From NCBI RefSeq assembly GCF_014334135.1, contig NZ_CP060497.1, positions 3,410,001 to 3,474,000 on the forward strand: a stretch of 64,000 nucleotides of DNA, written 5' to 3'. Numbering within the stretch: position 1 is the stretch's first letter; every line of letters starts with the position of its first letter. Below are positions 26,388 through 35,609 of this stretch, piece after piece. The position numbers and the translations under genes were made by a program. Below the pieces are notes generated by a model. The model saw only the letters and a program-made list of their open reading frames with translations. It made no database searches and was not told the DNA's origin. The DNA comes from Olivibacter sp. SDN3. Its GTDB lineage: Bacteria; Bacteroidota; Bacteroidia; Sphingobacteriales; Sphingobacteriaceae.

Positions 26388-26634
26388 AATGATTTGCTTA
26401 TTTAACGATTCAGAAAAACAAAATTTGGAAAATATGCCATAATTAAATTGCGTGCTTAATATTTTGCGATGTGATACCGGTCCCGGCTTAAAATTGTGGA
26501 GAGAAGATGAGACAAATAGACCAAAAATTGATCGAATATATCATTCTCTTTTTTTTAGCTTTGAAATGGCCAAAGCAATATCGCTAACCTGCGTCAATGG
26601 CCCTATCCCCTGATTGTGTAAATTATTGATTAAT

Positions 26635-28167
26635 ATGATAAGAAAGAACCTGAAAAAGAGCGACCTGAATACTTTAGTAGCACTTTTATTTATAGCTGTT
26701 TTCGCGCTATCAGGATGCGCCATTGATAAGAAAGCCAATGATAAGCGGCCCAATATCCTGTTTATTTTGATAGATGATTTAAAACCGGCCTTGGGCACTT
26801 ATGGTGATTCGATTGCGATAACACCGAGCATGGATGGGCTCGCGGCTAAAGGGATGCGTTTCGATATGGCTTATGCTAATCAGGCGGTATGTGCGCCTTC
26901 TCGTTTTAATTTAATGCTGGGAAGCCGTTCATCGTCATCGGGCATTTATGGATTCGGTCAGAATTTTCGTGATTTTTATCCGGAAGCAACGACATTGCCC
27001 CAGTTTTTTAAAGAGCAGGGCTATCACACCGAGTCAATGGGTAAGGTATTCCATATCGGACACGGTACCTATAATGATGAGGGATCCTGGAGCGTGCCGC
27101 ACCATAAGGATTTGGTCATAGAATATGTCGATCCGGCCAGTAAGGAGGAGGGCTTCACTAGGGAGGAGGCCTTGTTTTCAAATCAAAGCGCAAAAGGGCT
27201 GCCGCGTGGAGTGGCTTGGGAGTCGCCGGAAGTTGCTGACGATGCTTATGCGGATGGCCGAACAGCGGCCCGGGCGGCTAAACGGCTTAAGGAGCTCAGC
27301 GAGAACAAGCAAGGTGATCAGCCTTTTTTCCTTGCAGTGGGCTTTGCCAGACCTCATCTCCCATTTTCTGTACCCCAAAAATATTGGGACCTCTATCAGA
27401 CGGAAAACCTTCCGATGCCTACTTATGAGAAAGCACCCGAGGGAGCTCCGCCTTATGCCGTAAAACGTGATACTGAAATAGACCAATATAAACCCGTACG
27501 ACCGTCGTCGGAGCAGGATCCATTTCCGCTCGAGTTGAAGCAAAAACTTATTCATGGTTATTATGCCGGGGTCAGCTATGTGGATGCCCAGATTGGCAAG
27601 GTGCTACAGGCTTTGGAAGAGTCTGGGCTTGATGAAAACACCATTGTTGTACTTTGGGGAGACCATGGTTACCATCTGGGCGAAATGGGAATCTGGACCA
27701 AGCATGTCAATTACGAGCTGGCTAACAAAATTCCCTTGCTTGTTATTGCCCCGGGTGTTTCGCAGCCTGGTACGGTAACTTCACAGCTTGCAGAAACTGT
27801 AGATATTTATCCGACATTAGTAGAACTTGCCGGCTTTTCGCAACCAAGTGTTGAACAGCCCTTTGATGGTACCAGCCTAGTGCCCGTACTTCGAAATCCC
27901 AAAGCTAAAATCAGCGATCATGCCTATCATTGCTTTCCTCGCGGCGGACGTTTGGGCAGAGCTATTCGTACAGATCGTTACCGTTTGGTGGAATGGAAAA
28001 AAATAGGAGAACCAATCGAATCAGCAGAATACGAATTGTACGATTATCAAGATTCAGCTGTAGAGATAAAAAATATAGCCGCTGATAATCCTTCAGTTCT
28101 AGCTGAAATGAAAGAGATATTGGCCTCACATCCGGAAGCTGTTCCATCTCGGCCTGCAAATAACTGA
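26635..28167 (+). CDS. Sulfatase, iduronate-2-sulfatase-like
   Basis: About 510 residues; lipoprotein (ALSGC lipobox). The metal-binding N-terminus NILFILIDDLKP is followed by the formylglycine motif with Cys86 in QAVCAPSR, then MGKVFH and later LWGDHGYHLGEMGIWTKH, all close to the iduronate-2-sulfatase branch of S1 sulfatases. It should remove sulfate esters from a glycan or monosaccharide in the periplasm or on the surface. Cys86 must be converted to formylglycine by a maturase not encoded in this window. The start at 26635 is chosen because it opens a proper lipoprotein signal. TAGCTTTG at 26556-26563 could be a promoter -7 element but has no matching -33 box. Confidence 0.9.
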   Translation: MIRKNLKKSDLNTLVALLFIAVFALSGCAIDKKANDKRPNILFILIDDLKPALGTYGDSIAITPSMDGLAAKGMRFDMAYANQAVCAPSRFNLMLGSRSSSSGIYGFGQNFRDFYPEATTLPQFFKEQGYHTESMGKVFHIGHGTYNDEGSWSVPHHKDLVIEYVDPASKEEGFTREEALFSNQSAKGLPRGVAWESPEVADDAYADGRTAARAAKRLKELSENKQGDQPFFLAVGFARPHLPFSVPQKYWDLYQTENLPMPTYEKAPEGAPPYAVKRDTEIDQYKPVRPSSEQDPFPLELKQKLIHGYYAGVSYVDAQIGKVLQALEESGLDENTIVVLWGDHGYHLGEMGIWTKHVNYELANKIPLLVIAPGVSQPGTVTSQLAETVDIYPTLVELAGFSQPSVEQPFDGTSLVPVLRNPKAKISDHAYHCFPRGGRLGRAIRTDRYRLVEWKKIGEPIESAEYELYDYQDSAVEIKNIAADNPSVLAEMKEILASHPEAVPSRPANN

Positions 28168-28191
28168 CAGGTTGCAATAATACATATTCAT

Positions 28192-28232
28192 GCCTAAAAA
28201 ACGGATTCAGCCGAATCCTTAGGGCTTTTTTT
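28192..28232 (+). terminator. Rho-independent terminator-like hairpin in front of susC
   Basis: Inner stem GGATTC/GAATCC (28203-28208 with 28213-28218) has the loop AGCC; an outer stem GCCTAA/TTAGGC pairs 28192-28197 with 28219-28225, with one bulged G and an A-rich bulge. Seven T follow (28226-28232). The structure is 24 bp after the sulfatase stop and ends only 31 bp before the susC start, leaving little room for a separate promoter, so it may act as an attenuator or a 3'-end stabiliser rather than a full stop. Confidence 0.75.
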
Positions 28233-28263
28233 GACAAATTATTACCTAACCAATATAGTAAAT

Positions 28264-31200
28264 ATGATGAATCAATGGAGATCAATTAAGTCAATAGGCA
28301 GACTTAAATACCTGATATGGATATGTCTGCTGTTTGTACAGATGCAGGAACTTGCTGCTCAACAAGCGCAGGTGACAGGAAGAGTATTGGATGGAGAGGG
28401 AGAGGCTCTCCCAGGTGTCAGCGTGACGGTGAAGGGAACTTCAAATGCAACGATGTCAGACGGAGAAGGGCGCTTTTCATTACAAATTGCTTCACAAAAC
28501 GCTGTCCTGAGGTTTAGTTCTGTAGGGTATGAAGTAAAGGAATTAGCCTTAAATGGAGAAAAACAAGTAGAGGTGACCTTAATCGCCGAAAGTACGGCTT
28601 TAGACGAAATCGTCGTGATCGGCTACGGCGCCGTAGCTAAAAGTGATCTTACCGGGTCTGTTGCATCGGTCAAAGCGGAAGATCTGACTAAAGGAGCTAA
28701 TATGAACATGCAACAAGCTTTACAAGGCCGCACACCCGGCGTGCAGATCTATCAGAAGAGCGGCGAGCCGGGAGCAGCGATGAGTGTACAGATTCGTGGT
28801 ATTACGTCAATCACGGGGAATAACGCGCCCTTGTATGTAATCGATGGTATGCCCGTAAATGATGCGGCAGCTATTGGCCCTGCAAGTGTTGGCGGCGCAA
28901 CGAACAATCCCAATAACCGCACGCCACTCAACGCCCTTAACCCAGCTGATATCGCATCCATCGAGGTACTCAAAGATGCATCCGCAACGGCTATTTATGG
29001 CTCACGTGGTGCAAATGGTGTAGTGCTTATTACCACTAAAAAAGGTAAAGATGGCCAAATAACGGTAGCTTATGATGCGAGTTACGGTCAACAACAAGTA
29101 GCCAATACGCAGCGCTATATGACTGGTGAGGAATACAGCTCGGCGATAAATGGAATTATAGATGAGGGGCAACTAAATAGGAATACCTTTCAACCTGTTG
29201 AAGGAATCAATCATAATACGGATTGGCAAGCATTACTTTTACGGAATGCACCCATCCAAAGTCATGATGTCGCTTTTAGCGGTGGTAATAACCTAACGAA
29301 GTACCATGTATCGGTCGGCTATTTTGATCAGGAGGGTATTATGCTAAACTCTTCCACTACGCGTTATAACGCAAGGGTCAATCTGGAAACGGGTGTTTCT
29401 TCGAAATACAATATTGGTATTAATTTATCTACGGCTTATATCAAAGACCGCTACAATGCGAATGGAACGGGTGTTAATGACAATGCGAGTGCCTTGTATA
29501 TGGCACAGAATTATGACCCTACGGTTCCCGCTTATGGTGAAGATGGTTCTTATTTTCGTTCACCTTTAATGGCGCCGATGGATAACCCGTTGGCGGTAAT
29601 TAATGGACAGTATACTGATGGTGCCACTTATCGGACTTTCGGTAATCTCTACGCCGAATACTTTATTCTTCCATCACTATCGGCAAAAGCCCGAGTGGGT
29701 ACGGATATCAATATTTCGCAACGGAATTTTTGGATAGACCCATCTACATTGACGGGTGCATCCTATAATGGCTATGCGGATGCCAGAGATGGAAAGCGTA
29801 CCTATTACCTCTTGGAAGGGACCTTAAACTATAACAAGACCTTTGGAGACCATAGCCTGTCTGCCGTGGTAGGTTCTACTTATGAATATTATACTTCCAG
29901 CGTGCTGCTAGCGAACTCCCGTGATTTTCCGCTATCCGACTTGACCTATTACGGTATTGGATGGGGGGATGCAACTTTAAATCGTGTGGATAACGGGGCT
30001 GAGGAAAATATTTTACTTTCATACCTCGGCCGGGTAAATTATAGTTTTGCCGGTAAATATTTATTTACCGGATCAATCCGGGCAGATGGTTCAGCTCGTT
30101 TTGGCTCTGAACAACGTTTTGGCTATTTTCCTTCTGCGGCATTTGCCTGGAAAGCCAAAGAGGAATCGTTTCTTCAGGATGTCTCTTTTCTGAATGACCT
30201 AAAAGTACGAGCGAGTTTTGGTATGACGGGAAATCAACCGAATGTCAATTACCTGTATTTCTCCACCTATGCGCAAGGTCGAATGGCTGTTTTCGATGGG
30301 CAACGCATTAACACTATTGCTCCTACGAGAAGTTCGAATCCGTTCTTAAGATGGGAGTCTGCTAATCAATATGATCTTGGTGTTGATTTTGCGCTCTTTA
30401 ATGCTAGAATATCAGGTACTTTAGATTATTACAATAGAAGAACATCCAACCTGCTCTATAATGTGCCTCAACCGCTAAGCACAGGCTTTGGTGGCCGGAC
30501 GGAAAATGTAGGCAGCATGCAAAATACAGGTGTGGAGTTCTCCTTAAATGGGACGGTTATTGAACATCAGGACTTTAACCTGGATGCCGGTTTTAACATC
30601 ACAACATTAAAAAACAAAATACTAAGTTTAGGTAACGTAGAGGAATTTATCGGTTCTGGGCCGGGTAATGTTGGCCAGTATAGCATTTTAAAGCCTGGTG
30701 AATCTATGGGTTCATTCTATGGATATATCGTGGACGGTGTTTGGCAGGAAGGAGATGATTTCTCTTTGGCGCAACCTGGGGTAAGACCAGGCGATTTAAA
30801 GTATCGCGATATGGACAATAACCGTGTGATCAATGCCAATGATCGTACCATATTGGGCAGTTCATTACCAGACTTTTATTATGGCTTTAATGTAAACATG
30901 CGCTATAAAAGCTTCGGACTATCCGTTTTCTTTGAGGGCTCAAAAGGTGCTATGATGCTGAATAGCAGTTTGATGGACTCTTATTATCCGGTAGATTTTC
31001 GTCGTAATAAATTGGCCGAATTGTATCTGAACCGTTGGACGGCAGCAAATCCAAGCAATGAATATCCGTCATTTATACCTGGGGATGTGCAGGGCGCAAG
31101 ACCAGTCACCAATAAAACTGTTGAAGATGCGTCTTATCTGCGTTTGCAATCGGTACGTTTCTCTTACCAAATTCCTTTGCCCGAGAAGTTCTTTGTACGT

Positions 31201-31362
31201 ACGGCTACACTATTTGTGAACGGACAGAATTTGCACACATTTACTAACTATTCAGGTGCAGACCCTGCGGTAAATGCAATTGGGGATGATATATTGCGTG
31301 TCGATTATAATTCCTATCCGTTGACACGTACATTCTTAGCAGGTTTAAACGTGCAATTTTAA
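28264..31362 (+). CDS. SusC/RagA TonB-linked outer-membrane receptor
   Basis: About 1032 residues. Signal peptide (YLIWICLLFVQMQELAAQ), carboxypeptidase-regulatory-like domain (VTGRVLDGEGEALPGVSVTV), TonB-box region (IVVIGYGAVAKSDLTGSVASV), plug (ALQGRTPGVQI, YVIDGMPVND, EVLKDASATAIYGSRGANG) and a barrel ending RTFLAGLNVQF. No N-terminal transducer domain. ATG 28264/28267 is favoured because the ORF upstream begins with TTG inside the terminator T-run. It pairs with the susD that follows after a few bases and is the second SusC of the divergent sulfatase locus. Confidence 0.93.
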   Translation: MMNQWRSIKSIGRLKYLIWICLLFVQMQELAAQQAQVTGRVLDGEGEALPGVSVTVKGTSNATMSDGEGRFSLQIASQNAVLRFSSVGYEVKELALNGEKQVEVTLIAESTALDEIVVIGYGAVAKSDLTGSVASVKAEDLTKGANMNMQQALQGRTPGVQIYQKSGEPGAAMSVQIRGITSITGNNAPLYVIDGMPVNDAAAIGPASVGGATNNPNNRTPLNALNPADIASIEVLKDASATAIYGSRGANGVVLITTKKGKDGQITVAYDASYGQQQVANTQRYMTGEEYSSAINGIIDEGQLNRNTFQPVEGINHNTDWQALLLRNAPIQSHDVAFSGGNNLTKYHVSVGYFDQEGIMLNSSTTRYNARVNLETGVSSKYNIGINLSTAYIKDRYNANGTGVNDNASALYMAQNYDPTVPAYGEDGSYFRSPLMAPMDNPLAVINGQYTDGATYRTFGNLYAEYFILPSLSAKARVGTDINISQRNFWIDPSTLTGASYNGYADARDGKRTYYLLEGTLNYNKTFGDHSLSAVVGSTYEYYTSSVLLANSRDFPLSDLTYYGIGWGDATLNRVDNGAEENILLSYLGRVNYSFAGKYLFTGSIRADGSARFGSEQRFGYFPSAAFAWKAKEESFLQDVSFLNDLKVRASFGMTGNQPNVNYLYFSTYAQGRMAVFDGQRINTIAPTRSSNPFLRWESANQYDLGVDFALFNARISGTLDYYNRRTSNLLYNVPQPLSTGFGGRTENVGSMQNTGVEFSLNGTVIEHQDFNLDAGFNITTLKNKILSLGNVEEFIGSGPGNVGQYSILKPGESMGSFYGYIVDGVWQEGDDFSLAQPGVRPGDLKYRDMDNNRVINANDRTILGSSLPDFYYGFNVNMRYKSFGLSVFFEGSKGAMMLNSSLMDSYYPVDFRRNKLAELYLNRWTAANPSNEYPSFIPGDVQGARPVTNKTVEDASYLRLQSVRFSYQIPLPEKFFVRTATLFVNGQNLHTFTNYSGADPAVNAIGDDILRVDYNSYPLTRTFLAGLNVQF

Positions 31363-31394
31363 ATATGATAATGACATTAAAAACCACGATCGAG

Positions 31395-32870
31395 ATGAAA
31401 AGGATAATATATTTAATAAGCTTCTTCCTATTGATGGGATGTTTTGTGTCTTGCAGTCATCTGCTTGAGGTGACCCCCAATGCGGAGCTGACACCCGAAA
31501 ACGTATTGACTTCGGAAGCAGGGATGAAGTCATTGTTATTTTCTGCATATGCAGAACAACAAACACAGGAGAATTCAAGGTTTGTGATCAATAGCGCTGA
31601 AGTGTCTACTGATATGGCGTTCAATTCCGGTGGAGCGGAGAACGGGCAGCTTATACATTTTATTAATTTTTCTTGGGATCCTACCATATTTATTTTTCAA
31701 GGAGAACTTTGGGCACCAAACTATCGCTGTATAAGGGATGCCAATGGTGTGATAGAAAACATTGATGGTGTAAACACGACGGAAGAAACCAGAAAGCTTT
31801 TTCTGGCTGAAGCCAGGATGCTACGGGCACAGGCATATGCCATTTTATACAATAGTTTCGGACCGGTTCCGCTTCGCCTTTCTTCAGAGCAAACAGGTGA
31901 TTTGGCAAGGGCAACGGATGAAGAGATGAAAGCCTTTATTGAATCAGAAATTGTCGCTGCTATTCCAGATTTACCTGACCCCGGGCAGGAGGAGGCTTTC
32001 GGACGTTTTAATAAGGGAAATGCAAACGGCATTTTAGCCAAGTTTTTCTTGAATACGAAGCAATGGCAGAAAGCTGCGGACGCGGCAAAAGCCGTGATCG
32101 ACTTCAACTATTATAGTACTACGCAGTATGCATTTAAAGATTTGTTCAAGGTACAGCATGAGGGTATGAGCAATAGAGAAATGATGTTGGTATTGCCCTG
32201 TAGAAACGAGGCGGGTTTCGGTAATTGGTTTATGGCAGGCGCATTGCCACCGGGATTTACAAGTACTCCCCAACTACCTGAATTCAACTATCAGGCTTCC
32301 ATGTCTAATTTTGCTACGCAATACCGCTTGCGTACTGCATTTGTTAATAGCATGGCGGAGGAGGATCTGCGACGATCATTGATCTGCACAAGTTACATCA
32401 ACAATAATAATGTAACGGTAGACCTTCTCGAAGATGATAATGCCCGTAGCTTTAAATATTGGGACAACGCGACGATAGGTAATAATAGCGGAAACGATGT
32501 ACCGGTTTTGCGTTATGCGGATATCTTGTTAACACGGGCAGAAGCTTTAAATGAATTGGCCGGTCCTACGGAAGAATGCTTTTCGCTGATTAATCAGGTT
32601 AGGACACGGGCAGGATTAGGGGATTTAACTTTGGCCGATGCCGGAACACAGGAAGGCTTTCGGGAAGCAGTATTTAGCGAGCGTGGATGGGAGTTTATTT
32701 CGGAAGGTAAACGTCGCGAGGATTTAATTCGTCAGGGAACTTTTTTATCGTCAGCGATTGAAAGGGGTGTTTCGGCTGATCTGGCAACGCCAGATAAAGT
32801 ATTATATCCTATTCCACAGTCTGAAATTCAGGCGAATAAACTTTGCGTACAGAACAGCGGCTATAATTAA
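31395..32870 (+). CDS. SusD/RagB-family glycan-binding lipoprotein
   Basis: About 491 residues. Lipobox ending in Cys (LMGCFVSC, two candidate cysteines; the second fits better before SHLLEVTPNAELTPENVLT). The helical repeat core includes AEARMLRAQAYAILYNSFGPVPL and the C-terminal part SERGWEFISEGKRREDLIRQG with a closing IPQSEIQANKLCVQNSGYN. ATG 31395 gives a clean lipoprotein signal; ATG 31365 would add ten residues and sits 2 bp after the susC stop. It is the glycan-binding partner of the preceding SusC. Confidence 0.92.
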   Translation: MKRIIYLISFFLLMGCFVSCSHLLEVTPNAELTPENVLTSEAGMKSLLFSAYAEQQTQENSRFVINSAEVSTDMAFNSGGAENGQLIHFINFSWDPTIFIFQGELWAPNYRCIRDANGVIENIDGVNTTEETRKLFLAEARMLRAQAYAILYNSFGPVPLRLSSEQTGDLARATDEEMKAFIESEIVAAIPDLPDPGQEEAFGRFNKGNANGILAKFFLNTKQWQKAADAAKAVIDFNYYSTTQYAFKDLFKVQHEGMSNREMMLVLPCRNEAGFGNWFMAGALPPGFTSTPQLPEFNYQASMSNFATQYRLRTAFVNSMAEEDLRRSLICTSYINNNNVTVDLLEDDNARSFKYWDNATIGNNSGNDVPVLRYADILLTRAEALNELAGPTEECFSLINQVRTRAGLGDLTLADAGTQEGFREAVFSERGWEFISEGKRREDLIRQGTFLSSAIERGVSADLATPDKVLYPIPQSEIQANKLCVQNSGYN

Positions 32871-32895
32871 ATAGATTTTAAAAAATATCAGTAAA

Positions 32896-34068
32896 ATGGC
32901 GGCATTCAAATATTTTTTCATACCATTTCTGTTGGTCTTCTCTTTAATTACCTGTTGGGCACAGGTCCATCTCGATAATAATGAAAGTTTCAGCGATCCT
33001 CACGCGCCGATAGGGGACACTGCACTTACCATTCCTCCAACCGTGAAACCTCTATTGGATGTGTGGATGCGGGACACTTATGTTACCTATGGACCTGATG
33101 GCAATTATTATTTAACAGGTACAACAGCTACACCGGGACGTAAATTTCCCGGACAAGTGCATTGTTGGGATTACAATGATGGCTTGTACTTATGGCGCTC
33201 GCCAGATCTTAAAAATTGGGAGCCTTTAGGTAGAATATGGTCTTTTGACGATGATGCCGCGGCTTGGCAAAAAGCTGGTAAGCCCATCAAAGAAGGCAGC
33301 GTATCGTTAAATGGCGATCCGCTCGACTCGATGTACCGTGCGGTATGGGCGCCCGAATTACATTATATTAAAAGTAAAAAGAAATGGCTTCTAATCGCTT
33401 GTTTAAATGGTGATAAAGGCTCCTTTGTATTGGAAAGCATTTCTGGAAAACCGGAGGGGCCTTACCGCAATATAAAGGGGAACGAACAGCAGGCGATTTT
33501 CGATAATATCGATCTCAGCGCTTTTGAGGATGACGACGGCAGCGTTTATCTTCTCGGACACAATCATTATATTGCCCGCATGAAAGACGACCTCACTGAC
33601 ATTGCCGAGCCTTTTAAGCGTCTTGACGAAACGCCCTATCCTAAAGAACCTTATATTGAAGGCGTATGGTTAACTAAGCACCATGGTAAATATCAATTGC
33701 TGCAAACGGTCTGGTCTGTACCTTTACCAGCGGGTGGATATACCTATTTGAGAAATGAAAAGCCCGGTGAAACCTTGCATAGCTATGATGTAGTTGTTGC
33801 AGAATCAGACCACATCTATGGACCTTACGGAGTGCGTTATCCAGCTATTTTGGAAGGTGGGCATAACAATCTTTTTCAAGATAGGAATGGAGGGTGGTGG
33901 TCGACTACGTTTTTTAATCCACGAGGTGTTATGGGAACTAGATTCCCGAAGACATGTCGACCGGCGATTTTTCCGGTAAAGTGGGAGGAAAATCGTCTAA
34001 AGCCGGATGTAAGGGCCACGGCGGATTTTTATTCAACATCAAACAATAATGAATTATATCGTAATTGA
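32896..34068 (+). CDS. GH43-family glycosidase, second copy
   Basis: A 390-residue secreted protein (signal peptide ending near TCWAQ). The GH43 acidic triad is visible as Asp in MRDTYVTY, Asp in NIDLSAFEDDDG and Glu in YIEGVWLTK; VWAPELHYI is the shared strand. It differs a good deal from the GH43 at 25230 (for instance RDTY against RDPY), so it is probably a different subfamily with a different linkage preference. It directly follows susD by 25 bp and is probably cotranscribed with susC/D. Confidence 0.83.
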   Translation: MAAFKYFFIPFLLVFSLITCWAQVHLDNNESFSDPHAPIGDTALTIPPTVKPLLDVWMRDTYVTYGPDGNYYLTGTTATPGRKFPGQVHCWDYNDGLYLWRSPDLKNWEPLGRIWSFDDDAAAWQKAGKPIKEGSVSLNGDPLDSMYRAVWAPELHYIKSKKKWLLIACLNGDKGSFVLESISGKPEGPYRNIKGNEQQAIFDNIDLSAFEDDDGSVYLLGHNHYIARMKDDLTDIAEPFKRLDETPYPKEPYIEGVWLTKHHGKYQLLQTVWSVPLPAGGYTYLRNEKPGETLHSYDVVVAESDHIYGPYGVRYPAILEGGHNNLFQDRNGGWWSTTFFNPRGVMGTRFPKTCRPAIFPVKWEENRLKPDVRATADFYSTSNNNELYRN

Positions 34069-34203
34069 TCATGAATTGCCTAGGTTTAACAAGACAAATA
34101 TGCCAAATTCTGATCAGGTAGTCCTATCGATTTTAGCTACCTTTGAAAGGGTATATGGTTTTTTTGCCTTGGAATTTGCCGATTCGAATCTAAATAAAAG
34201 TGT

Positions 34204-35592
34204 ATGAACAAGTATCTTTTTATTATCGCCTGTTTTTTTCTTCATTCTGCGTCTGCACAAAATAGTGTTGTTGATCAATCGAAGATTACAGGAAGTGAGC
34301 GTCCTAATATTGTGATTATCATGGCCGACGACCTTGATTCAAGGCAGCTAAGCTGTTATGGAGGGGAGAATATTCAAACCAACCATATCGATGAGCTGGC
34401 CACTCAAGGCTTGAAATTCAACTCGCTCATCGCTTCTGAACCCATGTGCATCCCGACAAGAGCATCGCTGCTGACTGGCCTCTACCCGGTAAAGCACGGC
34501 GCCTATCAAAATCATAAACCCGTTTACGGAGACCTAAAAAGTGTAGTGCATTATCTCAATCAAGCAGGCTATCGGGTAGGCTTGACAGGCAAAGATCATA
34601 TGACGAAACCGGTCGCAGTTTTTCCCTTCGATATCGTTCCTGGCTTTGAACCGAACTGCGTATCAGAAACAGACGATTATACCTTGGATAGTGTGCGACA
34701 GTATATCCGGCAAGAGGATCCTTTTTGCCTGTTCGTGATGAGTATTAACCCTCATGCACCTTGGACGGTAGGAGACCCAAGTGAATTCGATCCCGATAAG
34801 CTTAAATTGCCACCACATTGGGTGGATACGGAGCTGACGCGAACCCAGTTCTGCAAGTACCTTGCCGAAGTGCGTCGATTGGACAATCAAGTTGGAGACG
34901 TGATGGCCCTGTTGGCCGAAACGGGAATCGACGATAATACCATCGTTATTTTCCTTGGTGAACAGGGACCGCAATTTCCCGGTGGAAAATGGACATTATT
35001 TGATAATGGGCAACGGAGCTCCATGATCGTTAAATGGCCCGGTAAGGTAAAGCCAAAAACAGAAACTAATGCCATTGTGCAATATGAAGACATCACGCCT
35101 ACCTTGGTGGATATTGTTGGAGCGGATCCGATAAATGCTTTGGATGGAAGGAGTTTTAAAGGAGTCTTGGATGGAAAGACCAAAGAACACAGAAAAGTAG
35201 CCTATGGCATTCATAACAATATACCGGAAGGTCCGCCTTATCCGATAAGAAGCATAAGTGATCACCGTTACAAGCTTATTCGAAATCTTACACCGGATTC
35301 AAGTTATTACATCAAGTATATGATGAATACGCAGAATGACCGATTGGCATGGACAACTTGGGTGCAAAAAGCTGCAGATAGCGATCGCGATAAAAAGCTT
35401 GTTGACAGGATTGCAAATCGACCGGCAATTGAATTTTATGATATACGGAACGACCCCTATGAGTTGGAGAACTTAGCTGAGCACCCCGAACACCAAGCGT
35501 TAATTAAGCAATATATTGATCAACTGGATCAGTGGATGGTCGAACAAGGGGATGAAGGTGCCGCCCTGGATGTGCCTATTAAAAGAAAATAA
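34204..35592 (+). CDS. Sulfatase with CxPTR active-site motif
   Basis: A 462-residue S1-type sulfatase with a signal peptide (FIIACFFLHSASAQ). Metal site NIVIIMADDLDSRQL, formylglycine motif Cys82 in EPMCIPTRASLLTG, TGKDHM in place of the usual GKWHLG, and a C-terminal IRNDPYELENLAEHPE typical of choline-sulfatase/arylsulfatase-like proteins. Position four of the motif is Thr rather than Ser, still compatible with the CxPxR core needed by formylglycine-generating enzyme. Secreted to the periplasm; removes sulfate from the target glycan. TACCTTTG at 34138-34145 is a -7-like element without a clear -33 box. Confidence 0.9.
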   Translation: MNKYLFIIACFFLHSASAQNSVVDQSKITGSERPNIVIIMADDLDSRQLSCYGGENIQTNHIDELATQGLKFNSLIASEPMCIPTRASLLTGLYPVKHGAYQNHKPVYGDLKSVVHYLNQAGYRVGLTGKDHMTKPVAVFPFDIVPGFEPNCVSETDDYTLDSVRQYIRQEDPFCLFVMSINPHAPWTVGDPSEFDPDKLKLPPHWVDTELTRTQFCKYLAEVRRLDNQVGDVMALLAETGIDDNTIVIFLGEQGPQFPGGKWTLFDNGQRSSMIVKWPGKVKPKTETNAIVQYEDITPTLVDIVGADPINALDGRSFKGVLDGKTKEHRKVAYGIHNNIPEGPPYPIRSISDHRYKLIRNLTPDSSYYIKYMMNTQNDRLAWTTWVQKAADSDRDKKLVDRIANRPAIEFYDIRNDPYELENLAEHPEHQALIKQYIDQLDQWMVEQGDEGAALDVPIKRK

Positions 35593-35609
35593 AAAATAAA
35601 CGGTTAAAC

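Noticed and set aside
26556-26563. TAGCTTTG as promoter of the first sulfatase
   Set aside because: It fits the -7 consensus, but no TTG lies 19-21 bp upstream and it overlaps a small hairpin (GCTTTG/CAAAGC), so I did not list it as a promoter.
34138-34145. TACCTTTG as promoter of the second sulfatase
   Set aside because: The -7-like match has no -33 box at the right distance; it could be an activator-dependent promoter but the evidence is too thin.
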